A stretch of 64,000 bases of DNA from Ascidia mentula (Eukaryota > Chordata > Ascidiacea > Phlebobranchia > Ascidiidae), in assembly GCA_947561715.1 (NCBI GenBank), contig OX387198.1, positions 3,038,001-3,102,000 on the forward strand, written 5' to 3'. Positions 51,219-63,934 of this stretch are shown piece by piece; positions within the stretch are counted from its first letter, which is position 1, and every line of letters begins with the position of its first letter. The position numbers were made by a program, and so were the translations under genes. The notes beneath the pieces are model-generated. The model saw nothing but the letters and a program-made list of their open reading frames with translations. It did no database searches and was not told the origin of the DNA.

Positions 51219-53181
51219 TTGTTATTGTTGCAGGATTGCAAATACTTGCGAAGATGTAACCATGCTGGGTGCAAACATTCTACAAAAGTCTCTCTGGAAA
51301 AAAAACATGCGTATTCGATTTTTCTTGCAATTGCAAACAAACATTCTGCGAAACTGCGGATTTCGGATAACCAACAATATTATAAGTTTTGCTAGGTGTA
51401 GAATTCTAACTACTGGTTAAAAATGTTCTTAATTCCGGTATTAAGGTATGTACCGACTATTCTAATGGCACACCCAGTATAATGTCCACTGTATTGAAAA
51501 CTACTGACCAGACAACTTTGCTGTTTTTATGTCAAAAACCAAGGTTGTGTTTTTTTTTCGAGCACCAAAATACCATTTTCCTTCTACCTTATTCTAAATG
51601 CCGAACCAAAAAACGCTGCCAATGATTTGCAACAAACAATTCTTAGTCATACGGAATACAGCACATTCACCGCCTTTGGTAAACACATTTTCTATCTGTC
51701 CGCTTTCGAGGTATTCACGATTCCAATTCATGCTGGTGACAAGTGACAATGTGTAAACAGTCCAGTTGGTGCTTGTTGCTACGTTTTAAGCCGACTCTAA
51801 GTTTCCTCGACCATTATTGTGTTGGACCCGTTCGTGGAACAGGCACCATAAACAATGCGCTGGTTTCATTTAATGGTTTTTTAGGTGTAAACCATACCGT
51901 GTGCTTTTACAATGTGTGGGGGTGACTTTAAAATTGCAGACAATGAGCGAAGCGCCGACGTTGGCAAATAAGTCCCTTGCATATAATTAAAATTCAAACT
52001 GAAATGTTTCCTGGGGCCAAGGCAAACATTTTTCTAAAGGTAAAAACAAGCTTTATTTGCACTGCAGCCAATGCTATCTGACATTTACATTTTGCTCTTT
52101 TTGCGTCACATCACCAAAACATATTAAAAAAACAAGCAATAACACCTAATATAGGCTTGTCTGCAGCTAACTTAAACGATATGCATATTTAGAAACACAA
52201 TATTGCGTGACACCTGTTACCCTGCACGGCATTCGCTAATGATTTAGAAACACAATATTGCGTGACACCTGTTACCCTGCACGTCTCCTGGACAACTTAT
52301 ACTCATGGTCTTACTAAAAGCCGAGATTTTTGCGAAACGAGCTTCCTAATTTTTAAGCATTGCTGATACTATATAGTGTCTTTTCAGTTGGTAGTTATTA
52401 AGTAAATGCACATGTAATATTCATGCATAAATGCATAAATGCATACACTGTGCTGTAGCTATGCCCTATTGACCAACATTTTACCATCAGTACCCTGTCA
52501 AGCCACGAACTAGCAGGACCTGTGTCCTGACATCCTGTGTTCGTGACACGACGCTTACAGTCTGCACCGTCTGCGCTTCAGTGTCTTTTATCGATTCGCT
52601 CGCGAGAAACGCGGTGGGGTTTGAAAGGTAAGATGAACGCACTTAAGCACGATTGGCGACATCGGTCAAGGGCCGTATACGTACGGGATTCGTGAGCAGG
52701 ATAGCTTGGGTTCTAATCCTGTTATGGTAAGAAATAAATGTTCATTCAAACAGCAAGTGAAAAACTTTACTATCGTATGTAGTAACCCAACGCATATGCA
52801 GTGCAAGATCCCAGTTATACCATTGTACGACATTTCACAAGCCTGACATGTTCACACATTCTCCTGGATATCAAAATCAATGAAAGCAAATCAATTTTCT
52901 TTAATGAGCCCGTTGAACGTGTGCGGTGGACCCCATACAATGCAGTCATAGCTGAGAGTGGGTTTGTCGTGTTTCAGGCCCTTTTTATTATTGAGAATCA
53001 TCAAACGTGACCAACTTGCTTTGTACTCGACCTTCGCCAAGGGAGCAACAAAAGTTTTGATAACAGAAGGGCGTAAGTTGAAGTCAGCTGCTAGTTTAGG
53101 AAAATAGTGAAACAAAGTTTAGGCCTACAGTCTGTGTTTAGTCAAAGTAAGCTGAAGAAGGTCGTGTGGAAATTGCAAAAA
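51219..53181. other. Intergenic, with 5' block shared by cluster B
   Basis: From about 52744 to 53190 the sequence is repeated at 58041-58487 and 62340-62785 and lies just before each gene start, so it is the shared promoter and 5' UTR of cluster B. A B-box-like GGTTCTAATCC at 52709 and a short tandem duplication at 52188 are also present. No other gene seen. Confidence 0.6.
52188..52284 (+). repeat. Tandem duplication, 55-bp unit, two copies
   Basis: TTTAGAAACACAATATTGCG and the following bases to CCTGCACG occur at 52188 and again at 52243, nearly identical over at least 41 bases. Confidence 0.9.
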
Positions 53182-55741
53182 ATGAGTCAGGTAGTTAAAT
53201 GAAGTTTGTCAAAGTTTAGAATTTATTGTATGCATTCCATTTTGCTTTCAGTTGTGCGAATTTGATGCCGAAGATATTCTTTGTGACCTCGATAGGAGCG
53301 AAGTTGGTTCAGGAGGTCATGGTGATGTTGTTGTCGGGCAACACGAAGTTTTCAATCAACTCGCGATAAAAATTTTTAAAATTTCTGGTGGACTCAGGGA
53401 CAAAAGGCTTATCAAAAAAAAGTATAACGATAATTTGTCGAATATGGAATAAAGTTTTTTAACAAATCTCATTCGCAGATTTGAGAGGGAAATTGGACAC
53501 TTGCAGAAAGCCAGCCATGAAAACATAATACGAGTGTTCGGTCATGTCAAATGGCCTTATGCGCTTGGAATTGTGATGGAATTTTGCCCTGCAGGAAATT
53601 TAAGGCAAATGGTGTCTGATCCTGAAATTCCTGTAGGAGTTTCCCTATCCGTTCGAATGCTGTCGGATATTGCGACAGCAATTGCCTTCATTCACAACTT
53701 GTTTGAGGACCAACGCCTTATCCATCTTGACATAAAGCCCGAAAATATTTTGCTTTCAGATAGACTGCGGTGTAAGGTCGCTGACTTCGGCAGTGCCGAA
53801 CTTGCCGCATTGAGTGGAACAACAACAGAAGTGGCTTTAGGTCATTCACCAAAAAAGGCCGTAACGCCATTTTACACGCCACCAGAAAGGCTAATTAATA
53901 TTTCTATTCTTCCAAGGAAGGAGCATGATGCTTATGGTTATGGAGTAGTGGCATATGTGGTCATTGCTCTTGTGCCATCACCCTACCCTGTAGGAGAACA
54001 AGAAGCAATTTTGAATTCGATTAAAACTGGCGCCCGTCCCAACCTTGAGGCGGTGCAGGAACGAGTCAGAAACCTTGACGGCCGCGACAAAGCGTCAGTT
54101 CAGAAGCTGGTGGAAATTATGAAATTATGTTGGCACCAAATTCCTGACCACAGACCAAACATGCTCTCCGTCAAAGACGACATGTTGGCACTGTTGCGAG
54201 ACCAATCACCGGATGCAATCAACCAGCAGGAAGCTACAGCTTTACGTCAAATGGATTTCAACACCCACGCATTTTCCAATCCAGATCGACTCGTTCCACT
54301 TCACACGTATTCCACTCACGATAAACGATTTAGAGGTGTTCTGACAATTTATTTATGTTTGTTTGTAGTTATAACTAATAGGCCTATACTCCCAAATTTA
54401 CAAGGGTCATTTTTTTCAGTTTGGTTTCCATAGCTATGACTTGTGTTTGTTTATTATTTGATATTAATATTAGAGTTTCATGGACAACAAGTTTCTCAAG
54501 AAACAGAAGAAGATCACCGAGACGACACGTTGCCTTTACCTGTCCAAAACAAATTACAACAAAGGAGAGACAACGCTGAAAAACCAGGTTGCGTTTTCGC
54601 AGTGTAACCGCGTTCAATATTTGCATTGTTTGTTGTAATCCTAACACATTGTTACTCATAACATGTTATGTAGCGATATGTGAAACCAAATATTGCAAAG
54701 TTTGTGGTCTGTTGGCAATAAACATGTCTGCTTAAATTGCAGGAAATTCAAATCGGTTTTACTTCATGCTGGCGCTGATTATAGTTGGACTTGGAGTGAT
54801 CATATCTGTTTTCTATCCCTATGCGAAGTCCCCTGTTCCACCAAAACAACCCTCTAACAACCTGGAACCGTCACCCTTCCTTTCCTTCAATTTAAGATTT
54901 ATGTTACAACTAAACTCTACTGGTAAGCATTTGTAGCATTTTCTAATGTGGCTATAATTTATTAATGCAACAATGTGCTCTTGTTTTATGTATAATACAT
55001 TTCACAGAGTTTTTCAACGATAGCAAGAAGGCAGCAAAACTTCTTGGAGAGTTCACACATTTTTTGAACCACTCATTTCTACAGGAAGCTTCTCTCGTCA
55101 AAGACGATCTTCTGTTGCTGGTGAAAAAAGAAACTACAGCTTTCCAATTGCTATCACACGTTGACAAAAACGTACGAAGCCAAAATGTTTTTCAAGCGGT
55201 TGTTTTTTATCAGTTGGCATTGCATTTTTATGCCAGTCATCCAGATATCAATCACAGAGCTGAAGGGTTTTATCATTGTGTGTCAGGTTTAAAATACGCT
55301 GCTCTTTTTCTTATGTCATCTTTGAAAAAACGAAATCTTGCAACAAATTATATTTTGCCTGCAGTAGTAGATATTGTGGTGCAGTTGCATAGTTTTGAAA
55401 AAGTAAATAAGCTTAAACAAGGCGAAATTGAAGTAGACTGTTTAATTTTACTTCATGAAATTTACAGTGCCCTCAATGACAAGGATAATGCCAACAAACT
55501 GTTACAGAATGCATTAAATCTGTTAGATAAAAATTATGGTGATGCAGAAAAAAAACATGAAAAATACGGCATACTATTATTTAAGCTCGGGATATTGAAC
55601 GCAAATAACTCAAACCGCAAAGAGGCAAAGGTTCTTATTGAAAAAGCAAAATTTGCCTTCAAAGAAGCAATAAACATAAGCGACGCACAAAGATACGAAC
55701 ACACAAAGAGATGCGATGACGTATTAAAACATTTAACTTAG
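53182..55741 (+). CDS. RIPK-like non-RD kinase with transmembrane linker and TPR-like C-terminal domain (paralogue 3)
   Basis: Six exons: 53182-53190, 53252-53421, 53479-54335, 54474-54587, 54743-54922 and 55008-55741, joining to 687 aa. The kinase exons have exactly the lengths of the cluster A gene (170 and 857 bases). Marks: G-loop GSGGHGD, LAIK lysine, HLDIKPEN (non-RD), DFG and PPERL. Linker exon 4 is charged and polar. Exon 5 codes a membrane helix (FYFMLALIIVGLGVIISVF) followed by a Pro-rich stretch and an NST sequon. The last exon codes a helical TPR-like domain of about 245 aa. With no signal peptide, the helix should act as a signal anchor with the kinase inside and the C-terminal domain outside or in a lumen; this topology is inferred. 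An AATAAA at 56078 may be the poly(A) signal. Function unknown; an immune-type signalling receptor is a guess from the kinase class. Confidence 0.87.
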
Positions 55742-58478
55742 AAAAAACAACTTTTAGTCGGCGCAAATTTTAATACAATTACCAAGGAACACTTTGTCAA
55801 TCTTCTTCGTTTTTCAGGTCTTACAACTTAGCATTCGGGTTATTTTGCTAAAGATAATTATATTGATGTTTTTTTAGCGTTTCCAGTGATATTGGTAGTA
55901 ATGCATCCTTACAAAATGTATATATTTACTCTTGTTTTATTTTGTTCTTCGGTGTTGATATTTCTCTTTCTCTTTTAAAATGTGTGAACATAAAAACGCC
56001 TTAAGTTTTTTACAATGCATTGTTTCTATTATATATTGCTGTGTGTGCATGAACAAAATGTCTTACGATGCTTCGCAAATAAAACTCTTACTACGTTTTG
56101 CAGACTGGGGGTTGCTAAGTAACTATTTGTTTTGATCGAACAAACGTGGAAACTGGGTGGGGTTTTATAACAGAGGCCTATTGTTACGTTTTCAAAGCAG
56201 GTGTGTGTGTGTGTGATCCTACCGCCAATATTAAATTTCTCCTTACCTTTCCGTACATTGTAAAAACACAAGTGCTGTCAGACAATGGGAGTGATTTGCT
56301 ATGTATTAGGATTGTCTGTTGATGAAACTGAAACTTCCAACTTTTTAAATCATCCAAAACAGAGCAAAGTTTGTAGAATAAAAATATCAAAAACTTTTTC
56401 TACCCATCTCTAGAAAATTGCGTTCGCCTGCTACATGTAATTACCACGCATGTCTTGTTTGTATTGAAAGGTTCGGGCCCATGGCTTAATATTCTATAAA
56501 CGCGTGGTACGACTTACAGCACATAAAACTGGTAAAGCGACAAAAACTCAATCTTCACCTCATGACATTTCGACACTAAATAAATGAAAGAAAAGTAAGT
56601 GCGAAAAAATATTTCTGCAGCCCATTTGATATTTACTCGTCGACTCATTTTTCTTACAACACATAATAAGTTGCTTATTTCGCAATAATTTAGTCGTATA
56701 TTCGCGAATGTCTGTGTGTTTCAATTATTCCCAGTACTTTTATTTACAATATATGATTAAACCGAAGTCAAGAAATGTGGCGGCATATTATAGATCACAA
56801 TTGGAGATTACAAACAGTGTTCGTTTTTATTTGTGTGTGGGGCTTAGCTCAGAAGATAAGGCGACATATCGGTCATAATCGTAGGCCTGAAATATGACGA
56901 GTTTTTTCACCAATGGCCAACCATAAACCCCAGAAACAATAGCTCCAAATGAGAGCACATATTACAACAGTACCATGCGGTATGGCGCAATACCCGCAAA
57001 TCACGACACTCACCTTGTTCAACCTTAAATATGCCACTGGTCTTAGAGTCAACTTACATTTTGCAGATCGGAATTTTTTTTTATTAAACAAAGGTGGAAA
57101 CCGGGTGAGGTTTTTTGACAGAGGCCTATTGTTACGTTTTCAAAGCGGGTGTGTGTGACTGCACATATCAGATTTTGTTGCACTATTCGTACATTGTAAA
57201 AACACAAGTGCTGTCAGACAATGGGAGTGATTTGCTATGTATTAGGATTGTCTGTTGATGAAACTGAAACTTCCAACTTTTAAATCATCCAAAACACAGC
57301 AAAGTAAGTAGTATACGATATCATAAACCGCCTTTCATTCTACCAATCTACAGAAAATTACATTTGCCTGTTACATGTATACTCCGCGTATGTCCTCTTC
57401 GCCTTGAAAGGTGTGGATCGTTGGCTTAATATTCTATAAACGCGTGGTACGACTTAGGGAACATAAAACTGGTAAAGAGGCAAAACCTCAATCTTCACCT
57501 GATGACATTTCGACACCAAATAAATGGAAGAAAAGTAAGGGTGAAAAAATACTCACCAGGTTAATATTTCTGCAGCCCATTTGATATTAACTCGTCGACT
57601 CATTTTTCTTGCAACACATAATAAGTTGCTTATTTCGCAATAATTTAGTCGTATATTCGCGAATGTCTGTGTGTTTCAATTATTCCCAGTACATTTATTT
57701 ACAATATATGATTAAACCGAAGTCAAGAAATGTGGCGGCATATTATAGATCGCAATTGGATGTTACAAACAGTGTTCCTTTTTATTTTGGGGTAGGGCTT
57801 ATCTCAGAAGATAAGGCGACAAATCGCTCACAAGCGTAGGCCTGAAATATGATGAGTTTACCCACAAATCCAAATGAACATATCCGGACACATCCAACAC
57901 GAGAAATGTCAAGGCATCGGATGAGTATAAAGAATGTACACGAGGATGAACCCAACCCCCAATTTTTTCCCTCACGACCCTCTTCAAATTTTTCCACAGC
58001 TGCCCCGTGTTTAAAACTAAACCTAATTTTTTTATGCTTTATTCAAACAGCAAGTGAAAAACTTTACTATCCTATGTAGTAACCCAACGCATATGTAGTG
58101 TGAGATCGCAGTTATACCATTGCACAACATTTTACAAGCTTGACATGTTCACATATTCTCCTGGATGTCAAAATCAATGAAAACAAATTCATTTATTTCA
58201 ACCGATACCGTTCAACGTGTGCGACCAACCCCATACAATGCGGCCATAGCTGAGGGTGGGGGTGTCGTGTTTCAGGCCCTTTTTATTATTGAGAATCACC
58301 AACCATGACCAACATGTTTTGTTCTCAACCTTCCTCAGCGAAAAAACAAAAGCTTTAATGACAAAAGGGCGTAAGTTGAAGCCAGCTGCTAGTTTAGGAG
58401 ATAATGAAACAAAGTGTAGGCCTGCAGACCGTGTTTGGTCAAATTAAGCTGCGGGAGCTCGTGTGGAAATTGCGAAAA
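55742..58478. other. Intergenic repeat-rich spacer in cluster B
   Basis: Contains the 3' UTR of paralogue 3, a 936-bp tandem repeat, two tRNA-like heads and, from 58041, the shared 5' block of the next gene. Frames here repeat with the unit and look non-coding. Confidence 0.6.
56040..57870 (+). repeat. 936-bp tandem repeat, two units
   Basis: Landmarks such as GTGCTGTCAGACAATGGGAG occur at 56272 and 57208, 936 bp apart. The same pair appears at 60284 and 61220 behind the next gene. Each unit ends with a tRNA-like head GGGGCTTAGCTCAGAAGATA (56839) or its variant (57795), with an A-box-like TTAGCTCAG but no clear B box. Confidence 0.85.
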
Positions 58479-59773
58479 ATGAGCCAGTCTAGTGGACAAC
58501 AAGTTTCTCAAGAAGTGGAAGAAGATCACCAAGACGACACTTTGCCTTTACGTGTCCAAAATGTATTACAAGAAAGGAAAGACAACGTTGAAATACCAGG
58601 TTGACTTTTACCATAGCAACCTTAATCTGCATTGTTTGTTTTAATCCTAACACATCACATTGTCACTCATAACATGTGCTATGTAGCGATATGTGAAACC
58701 AAATACTGCAAAGTTGGTTGTCATTAAGGAAATAATGTGCCTGTCTATGTTGCAGGAAATTCAAATCGATTATACTTCATGCTGGCACTGATTATAATTG
58801 GACTTGGAGTGATCATATCTGTTTTCTATCCCTATGCGAAGGCCCCTATTCCGTCCAAACAATCCTCTAACAACCCGAAACCGTCACCCTTCTTTCCTTC
58901 CAATTCAAGATATGAGACACAACTAAACTCAACTGGTAAATATTGGTAGCAATTTCCTAATGTTCTTATAAGTTACTAATGCAATAATGTGTTCTTGTTT
59001 TATATCTAAAATTTTTCACAGACTTTTTTAATGACAGCGAAAAAGCAGCAAATCTTCTTGAAATTTTCACATATTTTTTGAACCAATCTTTTCTACTGGA
59101 AGCTGCTGTCGTCAAACATAATCTTCTATTTCTGGTGAAAAATGGAACTACAGCTTTCCAATTACGGTTATACGCTGACAAAAATGTACAAATTGAAAAT
59201 ATTTTTAAAGCGGTCGTTTTTTACGAGTTGGCATGGCACATTTATGCTGGTCATCCAGATATCTATCACAGAGCCAAAGGGTTTCATACTTGTGTGTTAG
59301 GTTTAAAGGTATCTGCTGTAAGCTTGCTTGAGTCATCTTGGAAAAACCGAATTCTTGTTACAAACTATATTTTGCCTGTAGTAGAAAATATTGTGGTGCA
59401 GCTGCACAGTTTTGAAAAAGTAAATAAGCTTGAACAAGGCCGAATTGAAGTAGAGTGTTTAATTTTACTTCATGAAATTTATCGTGACCTCCATGACAAG
59501 CATAATGCTAACAAACTGTTACAGATTGCATTAAATCTGTTAAATGAAATTTATGGTGGTGCAGAAAAGAAACATGACGTATACGGCATACTATTATTCA
59601 ACCTCGGGATATGGAACGCAAGTAACTCAAACCGCAAAAAGGCAACGGATCTTATCAAAAAAGCAAAATTGGCCTTCAAAGAAGTAATAAATATAAGCGA
59701 CGCAAAAAGATACGAACACATAAAGAAATGTGATGACGCATTAAAACAATTAAATCAGAAAAATAACTTTTAG
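58479..59773 (+). CDS. Kinase-less paralogue: membrane segment plus TPR-like domain (paralogue 4)
   Basis: Three exons: 58479-58599, 58756-58935 and 59022-59773, joining to 350 aa. The frame starts MSQ, as in the kinase genes, but runs straight into the linker-exon sequence (SSGQQVSQEVEEDHQDD). Compared with paralogue 3, a block from the first intron through the kinase exons to just inside the linker exon is gone, and the reading frame is kept. Exon 2 codes the membrane helix (LYFMLALIIIGLGVIISVF) and an NST sequon. Exon 3 codes a C-terminal domain of about 250 aa, diverged from paralogue 3 at roughly a quarter or more of positions. All splice sites are intact, so this looks like a working gene for a decoy, co-receptor or regulator rather than a pseudogene. 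Expression is untested. Poly(A) signal candidate at 60092. Confidence 0.75.
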
Positions 59774-62700
59774 TCGGCGCAAATTTTAATACCATTACCA
59801 AGAAACACGTTTGTTTGACGTCTTCGTTTTTCAGGTCTTTACTTAACATTTGACCTTTGCTAAAGATAATTACATTGATGTTTTTTTTTAGCGTTTACAG
59901 TGATATTGGTGGTAATGTTTCCTTACAAAATGTATATATTTACTCTTGTTTTATTTTGTTCTTCGGTGTTGATATTTCTCTTTCTCTTTTAAAATGTGTG
60001 AACATAAAAACGCCTTCTGTCCTTTACAATGCATTGTTTCTATTGTATATTGCTGTGTGTGCATGTACAAAATGTCTTACATTGCTTCGCAAATAAAACT
60101 CTTACTATGTTTTGCAGATCTGGGGTTGCTACGTAACAATTTGTTTTGATCAAACAAACGCGGAAACTGGGTGGGGTTTTATAACAGAGGCCTATTGTTA
60201 CGTTTTCAAAGCAGGCGTGTGTGTGTGATCCTACCGCCAATATTAAATTTCTTCATACCTTTCTGTACATTGTAAAAATACAAGTGCTTCCAGACAATGG
60301 GAGTGATTTGCTATGTATTAGGATTGTCTGTTGATGAAACAGAAACTTCCAACTTTTTAAATCATCCAAAACACAGCAAAGTTTGTAGAATAAAAATATC
60401 AAAAACTTTTTCTACCCATCTCTAGAAAATTGCGTTCGCCTGCTACATGTAATTACCACGCATGTCTTGTTTGTATTGAAAGGTTCGGGCCCATGGCTTA
60501 ATATTCTATAAACGCGTGGTACGACTTACAGCACATAAAACTGGTAAAGCGGCAAAAACTCAATCTTCACCTCATGACATTTCGACACTAAATAAATGAA
60601 AGAAAAGTAAGGGCGAAAAAATATTTCTGCAGCCCATTTGATATTTACTCGTCGACTCATTTTTCTTACAACACATAATAAGTTGCTTATTTCGCAATAA
60701 TTTAGTCGTATATTCGCGAATGTCTGTGTGTTTCAATTATTCCCAGTACATTTATTAACAATATATCATTAACACGAGGTAAAGAAATGTGGCGGCATAT
60801 TATAGATCACAATTGGAGATTACAAACAGTGTTCGTTTTTATTTGGGTGTGGGGCTTAGCTCAGAAGATAAGGCGACATATCGGTCATAATCGTAGGCCT
60901 GAAATATGACGAGTTTTGTCACCAATGGCCAACCATAAACCCCAGAAACAATAGCTCCAAATGAGAGCACATATTACAACAGTACCATGCGGTATGGCGC
61001 AATACCCGCAAATCACGACACTCACCTTGTTCAACCTTAAATATGCCACTGGTCTTAGAGTCAAGTTACATTTTGCAGATCGGAATTTTTTTTTATCAAA
61101 CAAAGGTGGAAACCGGGTGAGGTTTTGTGACAGAGGCCTATTGTTACGTTTTCAAAGCGGGTGTGTGTGACTGCACATATCAGATTTTGTTGCACTATTC
61201 GTACATTGTAAAAATACAAGTGCTGTCAGACAATGGGAGTGATTTGCTATGTATTAGGATTGTCTGTTGATGAAACTGAAACTTCCAACTTTTAAATCAT
61301 CCAAAACACAGCAAAGTAAGTAGTATACGATATCATAAACCGCCTTTCATTCTACCAATCTACAGAAAATTACATTTGCCTGTTACATGTATACTCCGCG
61401 TATGTCCTCTTCGCCTTGAAAGGTGTGGATCGTTGGCTTAATATTCTATAAACGCGTGGTACGACTTAGGGAACATAAAACTGGTAAAGCGGCAAAAACT
61501 CAATCTTCACCTGATGACATTTCGACACCAAATAAATGGAAGAAAAGTAAGGGTGAAAAAATACTCACCAGGTTAATTTTCTGTAGCCCATTTCATATTA
61601 ACTTGTCGACTCATTTTTCTTGCAACACATAATAAGTTGCTTATTTCGCAATAATTTAGTCGTATATTCGCGAATGTCTGTGTGATTCAATTATTCCCAG
61701 TACTTTTACTAACAATATATCATTAATACGAGGTAAAGAAAAGTGGAGGAATATTATGGATCACAATTGGATGTTACAAACAGTCTTCCTTTTTATTTGG
61801 GTGTGGGGCTTAGCTCAGAAGATAAGGCGACATATCGGTCATAATCGTAGGCCTGAAATATGATGAGTTTTGACACCGATGGCCAACCATAAACCCCAGA
61901 AACAATAGCTCCAGATGAGAGCAAATATTACAACAGTACCATGCAGTATGGCGCAATACCCGCAAATCACGACCCTCGCCTTGTTCAACCTTAAATATGC
62001 CACTGGTCTTAGAGTCAAGTTTTCGCAAATCTTCATCGAAATTCATTGACAGTTAACGCAGTTAACGACTTCGACGTCATCGGAAAATTTGGATCTACGC
62101 CTGACCCAGATGAATTTGTCTTTTCAATTGATGCGATTTCTCGAAAAATAAGAATTTCAGGCTGTTATCACCCAAATGAACATGTCCGGACACATCCAAC
62201 ACGAGAAATGTCAAGGCATCGGATGAGTATAAAGAATGTACACGAGGATGAACCCAACCCCCAATTTTTTCCCTCACGACCCTCTTCAAATTTTTCCACA
62301 GCTGCTCCGTGTTTAAAAGTAACCTTATTTGTGGATGTTTCAAACAGCACGTGAAAAACTTTACTATCCTATGTAGTAAACCAACGCATATGTAGTGTGA
62401 GATCCCAGTTATACCATTGCACGACATTTTATAAGCTTGACATGTTCACACATTCTCCTGGATGTTAAAATCAATGAAAGCAAATTAATTTATTTCCACC
62501 GATCCCGTTGAACGTGTGCGACCGACCCCATACAATGCAGTCATAGCTGAGAGTGGGTTTGTCGTATTTCAGACCCTTTTTATTATTGAGAATCATCAAA
62601 CGTGACCAACTTGCTTTGTACTCGACCTTCGCCAAGGAAGCAACAAAAGGTTTGATAACAGAAGGGCGTAAGTCGGAATCAGCTGCTAGTTTAAGAAAAT

Positions 62701-62776
62701 AGTGCAACAAAGTTTAGGCCTGCAGACTGTGTTTAGTCAAAGTAAGCTGAAGAAGGTCGTGTGGAAATTGCAAAAA
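59774..62776. other. Intergenic repeat-rich spacer in cluster B, second copy
   Basis: Duplicate of the spacer behind paralogue 3, offset by about 4012 bp at matching landmarks. It ends with the shared 5' block (62340-62785). A 102-codon + frame at 62046-62354 is partly shared with 57849-58079 and has no family features. Confidence 0.6.
60050..62050 (+). repeat. 936-bp tandem repeat, two units (second copy)
   Basis: Same units as 56040-57870, with landmarks at 60284 and 61220 and tRNA-like heads at 60851 and 61805. Units in equivalent positions of the two spacers look more alike than neighbours do, so the pair existed before the larger duplication. Confidence 0.83.
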
Positions 62777-63934
62777 ATGAGCCAGGTTGTTAAATGAAGT
62801 TTGTCAAAGTTTAGAATTTATTGTATGCATTCCATTTTGCTTTCAGTTGTGCGAATTTGATGCCGAAGATATTCTTTGTGACCTTGATAGGAGCGAAGTT
62901 GGTTCAGGTGGTCATGGTGATGTTGTTGTCGGGCAACACAAAGTTTTCAATCAACTCGCGATCAAAATTTTTAAAATTTGTGGTGGACTCAAGGACAAAA
63001 GGCTTATCAAAAAAAAGTATAACGATAAAGTATATCCAATATCAAGTAAAGTTTTTTAATAAATCTTATGCGCAGATTTGAGAGGGAAATTGGACACTTG
63101 CAGAAAGCCAACCATGAAAACATAATACGAGTGTTTGGCCATGTCAAATGGCCTTATGCGCTTGGAATTGTGATGGAATTTTGCCCTGCAGGAAATTTAA
63201 AGCAAATGGTGTCTGATCCTGATATCCCTGTAGGAGTTTCCCTTTCCGTTCGAATGCTTTCGGATATTGCCACAGCAATTGCCTTCATTCACAACTTGTT
63301 TGAGGACAAGCGACTTATCCATCTTGACATATAAAGCCCGAAAATATTTTGCTCTCAGATAGACTGCGGTGTAAGGTCGGCGACTTCGGCAGTGCCGAAC
63401 TTGCCGCATTAACTGGAACAACAACAGAACTGGCTTTAGGTCATTCACCAATAAAGGCCGTAACGCCATTTTACACGCCACCAGAAAGGCTAAGTAATAT
63501 GTCTATTCGTCCAAGGAAGGAGCATGATGCTTATGGTTATGGAGTAGTGGCGTATGTGGTCATTGCTCTTGTACCATCACCCTACCCTGTAGGAGAACAA
63601 GAAACAATTTTGAATTCGATTAAAAATGGCGCCCGTCCCAACCTTGAGGTGGTGCAGGAACGAGTCAGAAACCTTGACGACCGCGACAAAGCGTCAGTTC
63701 AGAAGCTGGTGGAAATTATGAAATTATGTTGGAACCAAATTCCTGACCACAGACCAAACATGCTGACCGTCAAAGACGACATGATGGCACTGTTGCGAGA
63801 CCAATCACCGGATGATATCAACAAGCAGGAAGCTACAGCTTTACGTCAAATGGATTTCAACACCAACACATTTACTAATCCAGATCGACTCGTTCCACTT
63901 CACACGTATTCCACTCAGGATAAACGATTTAAAG
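62777..63934 (+). pseudogene. Kinase exons of paralogue 5, broken by a 2-bp insertion, cut by window end
   Basis: Exons at 62777-62785, 62847-63016 and 63076-63934 match paralogue 3. The third is 859 bases against 857, because GACATAAAG reads GACATATAAAG at about 63329-63332. This puts a TAA stop (63332-63334) right after HLDI of the catalytic loop and shifts the rest, which otherwise stays open with DFG and PPERL intact. Linker, membrane and C-terminal exons would lie beyond the window. The gene may be freshly dead, translate only a half kinase, or be intact with a sequencing or assembly error; the extra TA in a TA context allows any of these. Confidence 0.75.

Noticed and set aside
52690..52740. 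tRNA-like sequence with GGTTCTAATCC
   Set aside because: Only a B-box-like string; no A box at proper spacing and no cloverleaf.
53401..53452. Reading the second kinase exon through to the stop at 53450
   Set aside because: A GTATAA donor after AAAAAA at 53421 restores the kinase frame with exon 53479, matching exon lengths of the cluster A gene.
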